From Terriglobia bacterium (GTDB lineage: Bacteria; Acidobacteriota; Terriglobia; JAIQFV01), in the NCBI GenBank assembly GCA_020072965.1, contig JAIQFY010000016.1:1-64000 (forward strand): 64,000 nucleotides of DNA, given 5' to 3'. Under the pieces are notes generated by a model that ran no database searches, was not told where the DNA came from, and saw nothing but the letters and a program-made list of their open reading frames with translations. Positions 16,448 to 23,930 of the stretch are shown here, piece by piece (positions within the stretch are counted from its first letter, which is position 1; every line of letters starts with the position of its first letter). The position numbers and the translations under genes were made by a program.

Positions 16448-16759
16448 GTGTGGTTCGTCAGTGGTGGACTCGCGCTCGCGGGGGCGATGAACTTGGCGAA
16501 CTACGCGTACGGAGCAACTGCTCGGGGCCTGCGCTGGCTCACTTTCGGTTCCAATGCCGTCATGGGAGCGTTCGGAGCGTTCGCGGGTGCGGTTGACCGC
16601 GCAGAGGTCTGGCAGTTCACGCTGGTCCTTGGCCTGTTCCTGAGTGCTTCGGTGCTGTCGCGCACCGGCACGGCGCTGAAGACACCCGGAAGGAGCAGTG
16701 CGGTCCAACCTGCGCGTTTACACAGCCGGCGCAAGTGCAAAAGTGTGCCGGACTGGTGA
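16448..16759 (+). CDS. Small membrane protein of unknown function (cassette)
   Basis: From a GTG at 16448 this frame encodes about 103 residues with three hydrophobic segments: FVSGGLALAGAMNLANYAYG, WLTFGSNAVMGAFGAFAGAV and FTLVLGLFLSASVL. An ATG at 16394 in the same frame would add 18 residues that overlap the glycosyltransferase fragment and look non-coding. The last ~20 residues and the stop lie inside attC 3, common in cassettes. No family is recognised, and no clear ribosome site precedes the GTG, so the true N-terminus may have been lost in the fusion. Confidence 0.5.
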   Translation: MWFVSGGLALAGAMNLANYAYGATARGLRWLTFGSNAVMGAFGAFAGAVDRAEVWQFTLVLGLFLSASVLSRTGTALKTPGRSSAVQPARLHSRRKCKSVPDW

Positions 16760-16776
16760 CGCGCCAGACGTTAGAC
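16703..16776 (+). other. attC site 3
   Basis: Core sites GTCCAAC (16703-16709) and GTTAGAC (16770-16776) both match consensus. CAGCCGGC pairs with GCCGGACTG leaving one unpaired base, and the site length (74 bp) is normal. Confidence 0.75.
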
Positions 16777-16792
16777 CGCGAGGGGGGAACGC

Positions 16793-17167
16793 TTGAGACT
16801 TCGGCCGATCGTGCGACGCGTCCTCTTGGCTAGCGCCACGCTGCTCTTAATTGCAATGGCCTGGATGACGCTTTCGGGCGGGCTCCGCCAACTCCCTCGA
16901 TCTCGCACGCTGAGTCAGCGAGTCGAGACCACGGTGCAGCTCGCGTGCGGGCTTCTCAGCGCCCTGAGCGTGCTCACATGTTTCCGGTGGCGCCGATGGG
17001 GTCCCGCGGTCCGTGGCGCTTGGGCCATCTCCCTGACGGCAGCGGCTGGCGTCTCCTCGCTTGTCTGGGGTCCGCCATCGTTGATTATCGGCCTCGTCTT
17101 CGCCGCAGGAGCGCTGCTGCTGGCAGTGGCGATCATCTGGCTGTTACGGCTTGGACTCGCGGCCTAA
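16793..17167 (+). CDS. Small integral membrane protein (cassette)
   Basis: Starting at TTG 16793, with GAGGGGGG just upstream, the frame gives a 124-residue protein with about four transmembrane segments: VLLASATLLLIAMAWM, ACGLLSALSVLTCF, AISLTAAAGVSSLVW, and GLVFAAGALLLAVAIIWLL. Basic residues cluster at the N-terminus and between helices 2 and 3. It resembles the many small membrane proteins of unknown function carried by integron cassettes. It begins 17 bases after attC 3 and ends in an attC-like core (GCCTAAC), so it is a separate cassette. Confidence 0.65.
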   Translation: MRLRPIVRRVLLASATLLLIAMAWMTLSGGLRQLPRSRTLSQRVETTVQLACGLLSALSVLTCFRWRRWGPAVRGAWAISLTAAAGVSSLVWGPPSLIIGLVFAAGALLLAVAIIWLLRLGLAA

Positions 17168-17220
17168 CCAGCGCTTGCGGTGGGCGGGCCCTTGAGGCTC
17201 TAGGGTCGCTTGGCTGGTGA
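17162..17220 (+). other. Partial attC site 4
   Basis: GCCTAAC at 17162-17168 is a perfect left core and is followed by attC-like sequence (GCTTGCGGTGGGCGGGC), but no GTTRRRY right core was found before the amidohydrolase gene. The site seems truncated. Confidence 0.4.
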
Positions 17221-17320
17221 GCTGACCTGAGGTATTGCAGGTGTTGTGTGGTTGGCGGGCCAGTCGCCCGCCCCTAAGGCGCGATTCGTAAGATCACAAA
17301 ATCATTCTTAGGAGGGAAAG

Positions 17321-18331
17321 ATGCGAACCCTCATCACAGTGCTCATCATTGAACTCACCGCCACGGTCATCATGGCCCAGCAGCCACCCCCGCCGGTTAT
17401 CGATATGCATTTGCACGCCCTGCCGGCGAATTCCCAGGGTCCGCCACCGCTGGCCCTGTGTGTCCCCTTTCGCGACATCCCGATGCGCGACGCAAAGGAC
17501 GAATGGCCCCGTGTGTTCGGCGCATTTCTGAAGAATCCACAGTGCCCGGATCCGATGTGGTCGCCGACCTCGGATGAGGAGGTCATGACGCAGACACTCG
17601 AGATTCTCAAGCGTCGCAACATCATTGGGGTCGCCAGTGGCCCCCTCGAACTCGTGCGACGGTGGCGGGCGGCGGCGCCAGACCGCGTGATCCCCGGCTT
17701 GATGTTTCAGCTAGGCCCGCAACAGCTATCGCCGGATGCCATCCGGGACCTGCATGAGCGAGGAGAGATCGCGGTCCTTGGCGAAGTGACCAACCAGTAC
17801 ATCGGCATTTCACCGAGCGATTCCGCTTTCGAGCCCTATCTCGCTCTCGCCGAGCAACGTGACATCCCCGTTGGGATCCATATTGGACCAGGTCCACCGG
17901 GGGCGCCCTACCTCGGGACCGACCGTTATCGGGCGGCGTTGCATAGCCCCCTGCTGCTGGAGGAGGCGCTCCTTCGTCATCCCAAGCTGCGCCTCTATGT
18001 GATGCATGCCGGCTGGCCGATGATCGACGATCTCCTCGCGCTATTGTGGACTCATCCTCAAGTGTACGTTGATGTCGGAGTCATCAGCTACGCTCTTCCT
18101 CGCGCGGAGTTCGATCGGTTTCTGCAACGTATTGTGGAAGCAGGCTTCAGCAAGCGAGTCATGTTCGGTTCGGACCAGATGGTGTGGCCCGCGGCGATCG
18201 AGCGAGCCATCGAGGCAATTGAATCTGCGCCATTCCTGACCGCCGCGCAGCGACGTGACATCTTGTACAACAACGCTGCTCGATTTCTGCGGTTCAGTGA
18301 CACGGAGATCGCGAAACATCATGGGCGGTGA
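17321..18331 (+). CDS. Exported amidohydrolase-family metal hydrolase
   Basis: The 336-residue protein has a signal peptide (LITVLIIELTATVIMAQ) and then a TIM-barrel metal hydrolase of the amidohydrolase-2 type. Visible metal-site elements are DMHLH (strand 1), GIHIGPG, YVMHAGWP, and FGSDQ with the catalytic aspartate. The family hydrolyses or decarboxylates small ring or amide substrates; the substrate is unknown. GGAGG lies before the ATG. The gene is much longer than usual cassette cargo, yet it is followed seven bases later by a well-formed attC, so it seems to be the last cassette of the array. Confidence 0.88.
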   Translation: MRTLITVLIIELTATVIMAQQPPPPVIDMHLHALPANSQGPPPLALCVPFRDIPMRDAKDEWPRVFGAFLKNPQCPDPMWSPTSDEEVMTQTLEILKRRNIIGVASGPLELVRRWRAAAPDRVIPGLMFQLGPQQLSPDAIRDLHERGEIAVLGEVTNQYIGISPSDSAFEPYLALAEQRDIPVGIHIGPGPPGAPYLGTDRYRAALHSPLLLEEALLRHPKLRLYVMHAGWPMIDDLLALLWTHPQVYVDVGVISYALPRAEFDRFLQRIVEAGFSKRVMFGSDQMVWPAAIERAIEAIESAPFLTAAQRRDILYNNAARFLRFSDTEIAKHHGR

Positions 18332-18337
18332 GCAGCG

Positions 18338-18406
18338 GTCTAACCTCGCGATGGAGCCGACGGCGCATCGGCCCTCTTGCACTGCGGCTCATCGCAGACG
18401 TTGGCT
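18338..18406 (+). other. attC site 5
   Basis: The left core GTCTAAC (18338-18344) is perfect. GATGGAGCCG pairs with CGGCTCATC leaving a single extrahelical G. The right core reads GTTGGCT, one base off the usual GTTRRRY. It ends the recognisable cassette array. Confidence 0.75.
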
Positions 18407-18636
18407 GGGCCGCTTGCGAGATGAGGCTCATTCAAATGCAGCCAGAAAACACTCGTCTATCTCCAATCAGAGGCCCGCATGAGCCTGCGCTTGAAAACAA
18501 ATCGCAGTTGTTTGACGCGTTAGATTCTTGCTACGGCTTCACAGAACAGGCCAAAACGTCCAACCCCCTCGCTCGAGTTCCTGATTTCAAATGACGCTCC
18601 CTCGTAGTATCATAGCTTCAAGGGGTCTTGCCGCGA

Positions 18637-18975
18637 GTGAAAGCCGCGGAAGGGCCTTTGAGTTGGAAAGTGAGTGATCCTGTGGGAGAGCGGGAACCGG
18701 GGCGTTTGGGCGGATTTCGAGCCAGGATCCGTGAGTTCTTTTACGGAATGACCGGGCTGGAGTTTGAACGCCAGGGGCTCGAGATGCGCGGGGCGCTGGA
18801 GACGATCTTCATGGCCGTCACGCTCGGCGACATGCTGGGACTTCCCATCATCCCGCCGATTTACTCGCTTCGAATCCTGCCGTACGTTGTTCCCGGCATA
18901 GAGACCTGGAAACGTCGTATGGCGCGCGAACGCGAATTTTCGGATAGCGAAGAATTTCACCTCCACGGCGCCTGA
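18637..18975 (+). CDS. Small membrane protein A of an ATPase cluster
   Basis: The ~112-residue protein has a charged N-terminus, RIREFFYGMTGLEFERQ, then a hydrophobic hairpin-like stretch MAVTLGDMLGLPIIPPIYSL and the conserved end LRILPYVVPGIETWKRRM. It is a clear paralogue of the next gene (shared LGIPxxPPxYSLRxLPYVVPxIxTWKRRMxRE). Starts at TTG 18628, GTG 18637 or a later GTG are possible; GTG 18637 has AGGGG upstream. Two ArsA/Get3-like ATPase genes follow, so it is probably a membrane partner or client of those ATPases. I know no named family for it. Confidence 0.72.
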   Translation: MKAAEGPLSWKVSDPVGEREPGRLGGFRARIREFFYGMTGLEFERQGLEMRGALETIFMAVTLGDMLGLPIIPPIYSLRILPYVVPGIETWKRRMAREREFSDSEEFHLHGA

Positions 18976-19013
18976 GCGCTGGCGTCAAAATCGAAATATC
19001 AAAAGAGGAAAAA

Positions 19014-19319
19014 ATGCCGGAAGAAAAAGAGAAGGCCAAGGAAACAGAGAAGGTAAAAGAAAAAGAGAAAGCTGGATTCTTTCATAAGATGAAAGAGGTC
19101 ATGTATGGGATGGCCGCGCATGATATGTCGCGGTATGCGCTGCGCACCCGCTCCAGCATGGAGCACCTCTTCATCCTCATCACCATGGGCGACCTGATTG
19201 GCATTCCCATCCTGCCTCCCTATTACTCACTGCGGTTGCTCCCCTATGTCGTTCCCAACATAGCCACCTGGAAACGGCGCATGCTTCGCGAGAAGGACGT
19301 TTCGGACGCCATGTTCTGA
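19014..19319 (+). CDS. Small membrane protein B of an ATPase cluster
   Basis: The 101-residue protein starts with a very charged K/E-rich segment (residues 2-25, likely a helix) and continues as a paralogue of the preceding gene: FILITMGDLIGIPILPPYYS, then LRLLPYVVPNIATWKRRMLR. The hydrophobic PP-containing stretch could be a re-entrant loop or two short membrane helices. AGAGGAAAAA precedes the ATG. Two diverged copies side by side, followed by two diverged ATPases, suggest a two-by-two heteromeric complex. Confidence 0.8.
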   Translation: MPEEKEKAKETEKVKEKEKAGFFHKMKEVMYGMAAHDMSRYALRTRSSMEHLFILITMGDLIGIPILPPYYSLRLLPYVVPNIATWKRRMLREKDVSDAMF

Positions 19320-19416
19320 GCGGGTCAGCCATCCATCACCGGCCTTTTCAAGTGATCGTCATGCCTTACCCATCGCTTACCTGTCAAATCATAAAATTCA
19401 AATCGAGCGGATCACA

Positions 19417-20391
19417 ATGTCATTAAAAGAGACTTTCGAACGCAACAAGGAACGTCGCTATATCATGTTCGGCGGAAAGGGCGGCCTCGGCAAGACCACC
19501 TTCTCGGCGGCAACCGCTTACTGGCTGGCGAAGCAGGGTCACAAGGTGCTTGTCTTTTCAGTGGACCCGCAAGCCTCCTTGAGCGACATCTTTCAACAGG
19601 ACATCTTCGGCAAGGGCGCGGTCAAGATCATGGACAACCTTTACGCCCAGGAGATTGACGCCGATTCCCACATCCGGGAATACCAGAACGAGATCCGCAA
19701 GAAGATCCTCGACATGTATGGCTTCGAGCAGATTCCTGAAGAAATCGAAAACTACATCCAGGCGGCCTCCGCCGAACCCGCCATGGAAGAGTCCGCCATC
19801 TTCGACGCAGTGGTGGATATCGTGGTCAAAGGCGACTATGACTATTACATCTACGACCTGGTGCCGCTGGGGCACGCGCTCTACTATCTCTCGATGGCCA
19901 AAGTTTATGATGAGTGGATCAACCGCATCACCAAGCTGCGGGAGGAGATGCGTGAATATGAGGAGATGGTGGCACGGATCAAACGGGAGAAGGTGGCCGA
20001 AGAGGACCAGATCCTTCACGAGCTTCAATACATCAAGAAACGAATCAATCTGTCTTCAGCCATTCTGACCGACCGGGACAAGACCGCCTTCTTCTTCGTC
20101 CTCGTGCCCGAGGAAATGATTATCATTGATACCAAGAATGCCGCGGAACTCTTTGCCAAGTTCGACGTGCCGATCGTGGGCTATGTCGTCAATCGCGTCC
20201 TCCCGGAGGAACTGGCCACCCAGGATATTCCGCCTTACCTCAAGAATCGGATCAAGATGCAGGCGCACTACCTGGACAAAAGCCGCCAGACCTTCGGCGA
20301 CAAAGTAGTCGGCTACGTGCCGGAACTGGAACGCGATGTGACCGGCCTCCCAATGATCGAAAAACTTGCCAAAATCATGTATGGAGACTGA
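19417..20391 (+). CDS. ArsA/Get3-like ATPase 1
   Basis: The 324-residue SIMIBI-class ATPase has a deviant Walker A, GGKGGLGKTTFS, at residues 19-30. The signature lysine typical of ArsA, Get3 and MinD is present (K21). Switch I keeps its aspartate (VDPQAS, D50) but lacks the usual histidine. The family's DTAPTGH switch II motif reads DLVPLGH (147-153). A long charged helical region follows at about residues 175-205, where Get3 and ArsA place the client- or metal-binding subdomain. No ArsA metal cysteine triad is evident. It lies 97 bases after membrane protein B and 13 bases before ATPase 2, in one apparent operon. Confidence 0.85.
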   Translation: MSLKETFERNKERRYIMFGGKGGLGKTTFSAATAYWLAKQGHKVLVFSVDPQASLSDIFQQDIFGKGAVKIMDNLYAQEIDADSHIREYQNEIRKKILDMYGFEQIPEEIENYIQAASAEPAMEESAIFDAVVDIVVKGDYDYYIYDLVPLGHALYYLSMAKVYDEWINRITKLREEMREYEEMVARIKREKVAEEDQILHELQYIKKRINLSSAILTDRDKTAFFFVLVPEEMIIIDTKNAAELFAKFDVPIVGYVVNRVLPEELATQDIPPYLKNRIKMQAHYLDKSRQTFGDKVVGYVPELERDVTGLPMIEKLAKIMYGD

Positions 20392-20404
20392 AAGGGACAT
20401 AGCG

Positions 20405-21409
20405 ATGCACGATATTCAGGAATCATTGACCGATTACATTCAGAAACACCCCTCCCTGAAATACATCTTCTATGGCGGAAAAGGCGGGGTCGGCAAGACG
20501 GTGATGGCGGGGGCGAGTGCCCTGTGGTTTGCAGGACAGGGCCGGCGGACCTTGCTCGCTTCAACCAATCCCGTGCATAGCCTTTCGGGCCTCCTGGGTC
20601 AGGACGTTTACGGCAAGCCGACCGCCGTTAATGGAACCTCGAATCTCTGGGCTTATGAGATTGACACCCACGAAACGATTGGTCGACTGAAACTCGATAT
20701 CAAGCAAAAGATCCAGTGGTTTTTGAAGTTCGCTGAGATTTCGACGCAGGCCGACGCCTTCGTCGAAAGCGCCACCATGAATCCGGCGTTCGAAGAATCG
20801 GCCATGTTTGAGAACATGGTCGACCTCATGTTCAAAGACGAATACGACGTTTACGTTTTTGACACGGCCCCTACGGCCAACGCGCGCCGGCTGCTCGGGA
20901 TGAGCAAGGTGTACTCGCTGTGGGTCAACAAAATGCTCAAGTCGCGCGGAGAGGCTCAGTCACTTCGCCAGCTGCTTTCGTTTACTAAGAAAAAAGAAGA
21001 AGACCCGTTGATGGACTATCTCGTTTCGTTTCGCGACCGGATGGGACACGCGCGGGAGCTTCTGACCGACCCCGAAAAGACCTCTTTCTTCTTTGTGACC
21101 CTGCCCGAAGCCTTGCCCATCGCGGTGATCAAGCGGTTCATCAACTGGTTTCACGATTTTGGAATTCCTGTGGGCGGCGTGATCGTCAACATGCTCATCC
21201 AGAAAGCACAGGTCCAGCCCGGCGCCCCCGAGTTCGTGAAGAACCGCGTTAAAATGCAACAGTCGTACATGGACGAGATCTGGCGCGACTTCGATGGCAG
21301 TGTGCGCGCGCTGATTCCCCTCTTTGACAACGAAGTGCGCGGCGTTGAATCGCTCAGCCGGGTCTTCGATCAGAACTGGCAGAATTGGGACCAGGTAGCA
21401 CAGCCGTAG
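20405..21409 (+). CDS. ArsA/Get3-like ATPase 2
   Basis: The 334-residue protein is homologous to the preceding ATPase but clearly diverged. Walker A is GGKGGVGKTVMAG (24-36). Switch I reads STNPVHS, with asparagine (N55) where ArsA and Get3 have the catalytic aspartate of STDPAH. Switch II reads DTAPTANARRLL (153-164). A charged region with KKKEEDPLMDYL follows at about residues 195-206. In yeast Get3 the matching D-to-N change blocks hydrolysis, so this subunit may bind ATP without hydrolysing it while its partner turns over. The ATG at 20405, after AAAGGG, is preferred over one 13 codons upstream that overlaps ATPase 1. Confidence 0.85.
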   Translation: MHDIQESLTDYIQKHPSLKYIFYGGKGGVGKTVMAGASALWFAGQGRRTLLASTNPVHSLSGLLGQDVYGKPTAVNGTSNLWAYEIDTHETIGRLKLDIKQKIQWFLKFAEISTQADAFVESATMNPAFEESAMFENMVDLMFKDEYDVYVFDTAPTANARRLLGMSKVYSLWVNKMLKSRGEAQSLRQLLSFTKKKEEDPLMDYLVSFRDRMGHARELLTDPEKTSFFFVTLPEALPIAVIKRFINWFHDFGIPVGGVIVNMLIQKAQVQPGAPEFVKNRVKMQQSYMDEIWRDFDGSVRALIPLFDNEVRGVESLSRVFDQNWQNWDQVAQP

Positions 21410-21559
21410 GCGCTGGGATTGCGGATTTCGGATTTCGGATTGAGGAATGTGGAATAGGAGTGGGGCGCGGATTCATCGGCATCGGGCATGACACGGCTTG
21501 GAATCATTGACCCTGGAGTGCTGCCCTCAGAAACCTCGCTCCGAGAGGGCCTGCTGCCC

Positions 21560-21800
21560 CCGGGACGCTCCAAGTCCCAACTCCGTGAGGAGTGGCATCT
21601 TTGTAGTAACGGCAAGGCTCCCGCTCGTAGAAGTGGAACCCCGTGAGGGGTGGCATCTCGGGGCGTTAAAGTTTGGGCCGCACGGTATTGACCTGAAGAA
21701 TTGATTTCTGCAACTCAGATGTCGCCCCTGACGGGGTTCATGGGGGAACGGCGTCTGAGGATTCGGCTACACAGAGGCCACTCCTCACGGAGTTGGGGAT
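21560..21800. repeat. Palindromic repeat cluster (CCGTGAGG family)
   Basis: ACTCCGTGAGGAGT (21580-21593) and ACCCCGTGAGGGGT (21638-21651), each followed by GGCATCT, face two inverted units, GCCCCTGACGGGGT (21724-21737) and ACTCCTCACGGAGT (21780-21793). The head-to-head layout is like a bacterial interspersed mosaic element. No gene is credible in 21410-21902. Confidence 0.7.
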
Positions 21801-21902
21801 TGCTCAACCGTCAGGAGCCCGCACCTCCGATAAAGAAGGCAGCGCGTCCCTCCTTCGTAAGGGTGTAAATAATCCTGTCCCGGCTTGCCTTCGGCGGCAG
21901 GA

Positions 21903-22622
21903 TTAATGTTTGCCGACCTCGAGCGACCGGCCCTTGCCCTGGGAGAGGATGTAGGCTTCCACGGCTCGCAACTTTTCATCGTCCTGAGGCAGCGGCTTCC
22001 CTTTTTCGGGATTCTCGATGCACCAGTTGATCATATCCCGCAGCAACGCCACCTTTTTCAATTGCACCTGGAACTTGGGATAAGTTTCGGGGTGCGTATT
22101 GGACGAGTCGGGATGGCACATGTCGCAGGAAATACCGATGGTGCCGCCGAGCCCTGTTGAGCTATGGAACAACCGGTATCCCTCATCAACCATCTTCTTC
22201 AACTCGAGATTCCAGATCAATTTGTCGCGATCCGTAAACTTCACCGGCTGTTTCTCAGGCGCTGAAGCGGCCGGTATAGTTTGCTGCTCCGCACCCGTCA
22301 CGGGATGGGAGGCCATCGCCAGGGCTTCCTCCTGTCTCCAGGACCCAACGCGTTGCGGATTCCTTTCCATCCACGCGGCCAAAATCACGCGGGCCATTTT
22401 CAGTGACTGTTCCCGATTGTTGGGATCATGTGAGGACGGGACATCGAGGCCGGCGTTGGCCACGCCGTCACACGGGGTCACCTGGACATGCTGGACCCTA
22501 TCCGTCCGATCCTGCGGCGTGCCCGCCGAAGCCCGCTGGGAGAAAAGGAACATCGCTACCGTTGATATCAGCACACTCGCCAGGATTCCCCAAAGGAGTT
22601 TCCTTTCCCTATTTGTTTGCAT
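21903..22622 (-). CDS. Membrane-anchored monohaem cytochrome c
   Basis: The 239-residue protein has an N-terminal anchor (LLWGILASVLISTVAMFLF) and a periplasmic domain with one haem-binding CDMCH. A helix follows containing LRDMINWCIENP and a C-terminal DDEKLRAVEAYI typical of class I or Sox-like cytochromes. Residues 40-110 are low in structure. It should carry electrons in the periplasm. AAGGAG lies eight bases before the ATG. It is transcribed in the same direction as a phosphoesterase and a di-haem peroxidase upstream, with gaps of 66-90 bases, so the three probably form one operon. A mono-haem photosynthetic-type role is not supported. Confidence 0.85.
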   Translation of the reverse strand: MQTNRERKLLWGILASVLISTVAMFLFSQRASAGTPQDRTDRVQHVQVTPCDGVANAGLDVPSSHDPNNREQSLKMARVILAAWMERNPQRVGSWRQEEALAMASHPVTGAEQQTIPAASAPEKQPVKFTDRDKLIWNLELKKMVDEGYRLFHSSTGLGGTIGISCDMCHPDSSNTHPETYPKFQVQLKKVALLRDMINWCIENPEKGKPLPQDDEKLRAVEAYILSQGKGRSLEVGKH

Positions 22623-22712
22623 ACCCGCTTCTCCTTATCTGCTGACCATCTCTTGGATTTCTGCCTTTCCAATCGTAGAGTCAAGGTCTAGCGGTTTCCC
22701 GCCCCTGCTCCT

Positions 22713-23864
22713 TCAATACGTCGAATCCACAGCGAGTGGCGGTTGATCCACCTTTCCGCCGCTGTCCAGGTAGCGGGCGGTAATCGTGACCGGATTCCGC
22801 GACCAGAGATTGTAGCGCGCATTCACTTCACCGCTCTTGAGCACATCCATGGAGCCGTCCCCGCAGCCGTCGAATTCATCAAAGGGATCGGCACGGTTCA
22901 TTTGGACCGTCAGTTTCGGGAGGCCGTGCGGCGCATAGGGCCACGGCCACGCCGTGGAGAGCATTCCGTGAAAGGAAATATTCCCGATGCGGTTGGACAA
23001 CATCTGGTGGGTGTGACCGTGGATGACGGTGACGGTCTTGAATGGCGCCAAAAGCGCTTGAACCTGTTCCGCGTCGTCGGTCCAGAAATTCCACGCCTTG
23101 TAATACTTGTAAAGCGGGGAATGGGAAAAGACGACCAGCGGAGTGGTTTTTGGGACTGCCGCCAGGTCGTTCTTGAGCCACTCGCGCTGCGCTTCCCCGA
23201 CCGTGAACGGCCGGCCGTGCGGATTGTCGAGTTGCGCCATGGCCTGCATGCGCTGGAGTGGGGTCAGGTTCGGCTTGGTCCAGTAGTCTTCAACGACGAC
23301 GCTTTGAAGGACGACGAAATGAACGCCCTTGTGATCAAAGGAGTAGGTTTCTTTGCCGAACAACTCCCGCCATTTTTCACCCATGTCGAAATACCAATCA
23401 TGCTCGCCCACCATCATATAGCGTTTGGGTTTCAGCTCATCCAGGATCTGTTTTCCCAGCGCCAGCTCGCCAGGTGCGCCCAGTTGCGCCAGATCTCCAC
23501 CAAAAAGAACGAAGTCAGGCTGAGGATCCAGGGCATTGACATCGGCCACGGCTTTTATAGCCGCCCGAACAAAGCGCTCGTTGAGCTTCTTTTCATAAAG
23601 GTGGGAATCGGAAACATAGGCGATGGTGAACGACTTCGGCGCCTCGGGAGCCGCCGCGGCGCCGCCCGACGCCCCGCCCTCCCCTCCAAAATCAAATTCG
23701 ATCGGTTGAAAGGAGTGGGCTGCAATCTTTCCCGTGGCAGCCACTGTAGCGGCGGCAATGCCGGCCACTCGCAAGAAGCCGCGACGCGAGAGCGAGGTGA
23801 GCTGCTTCAGGTAGCTTTCTCGCGCAGTCAAGTATTCCTGATGCTGTGCTTCTTTTGGTCCCAT
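22713..23864 (-). CDS. Tat-exported metallophosphoesterase
   Basis: The 383-residue protein begins with a twin-arginine signal, SRRGFLRVAGIAAA, at about residues 26-39, followed by a glycine/alanine linker. The calcineurin-like metal motifs are all visible: SDSHLY (D-x-H), FGGDLAQLG, GEHDWYF (in place of GNHD), FSHSPLY and HGHTHQ. The fold binds two metal ions and hydrolyses phosphoesters in the periplasm. Tat export implies folding with its metals in the cytoplasm. Its position between a cytochrome c and a di-haem peroxidase is odd for a phosphatase, so a redox-linked or haem-handling role is worth considering. AAGGAGG precedes the ATG. Confidence 0.88.
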   Translation of the reverse strand: MGPKEAQHQEYLTARESYLKQLTSLSRRGFLRVAGIAAATVAATGKIAAHSFQPIEFDFGGEGGASGGAAAAPEAPKSFTIAYVSDSHLYEKKLNERFVRAAIKAVADVNALDPQPDFVLFGGDLAQLGAPGELALGKQILDELKPKRYMMVGEHDWYFDMGEKWRELFGKETYSFDHKGVHFVVLQSVVVEDYWTKPNLTPLQRMQAMAQLDNPHGRPFTVGEAQREWLKNDLAAVPKTTPLVVFSHSPLYKYYKAWNFWTDDAEQVQALLAPFKTVTVIHGHTHQMLSNRIGNISFHGMLSTAWPWPYAPHGLPKLTVQMNRADPFDEFDGCGDGSMDVLKSGEVNARYNLWSRNPVTITARYLDSGGKVDQPPLAVDSTY

Positions 23865-23930
23865 GGTTCCTCCTTGGCTTTTAGACTCGTCGGTTCGTCC
23901 CGGGATCTCGGTTCGATGGATCCCTCTCGC

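Noticed and set aside
18407-18600. Possible further cassette after attC 5
   Set aside because: A GTTAGAT-like core occurs near 18520 but has no paired left core, and the open frame there has no protein-like features.
21903-22622. Photosynthetic reaction-centre cytochrome
   Set aside because: Only one CxxCH is present and no other photosynthesis genes are nearby; a general periplasmic cytochrome fits better.
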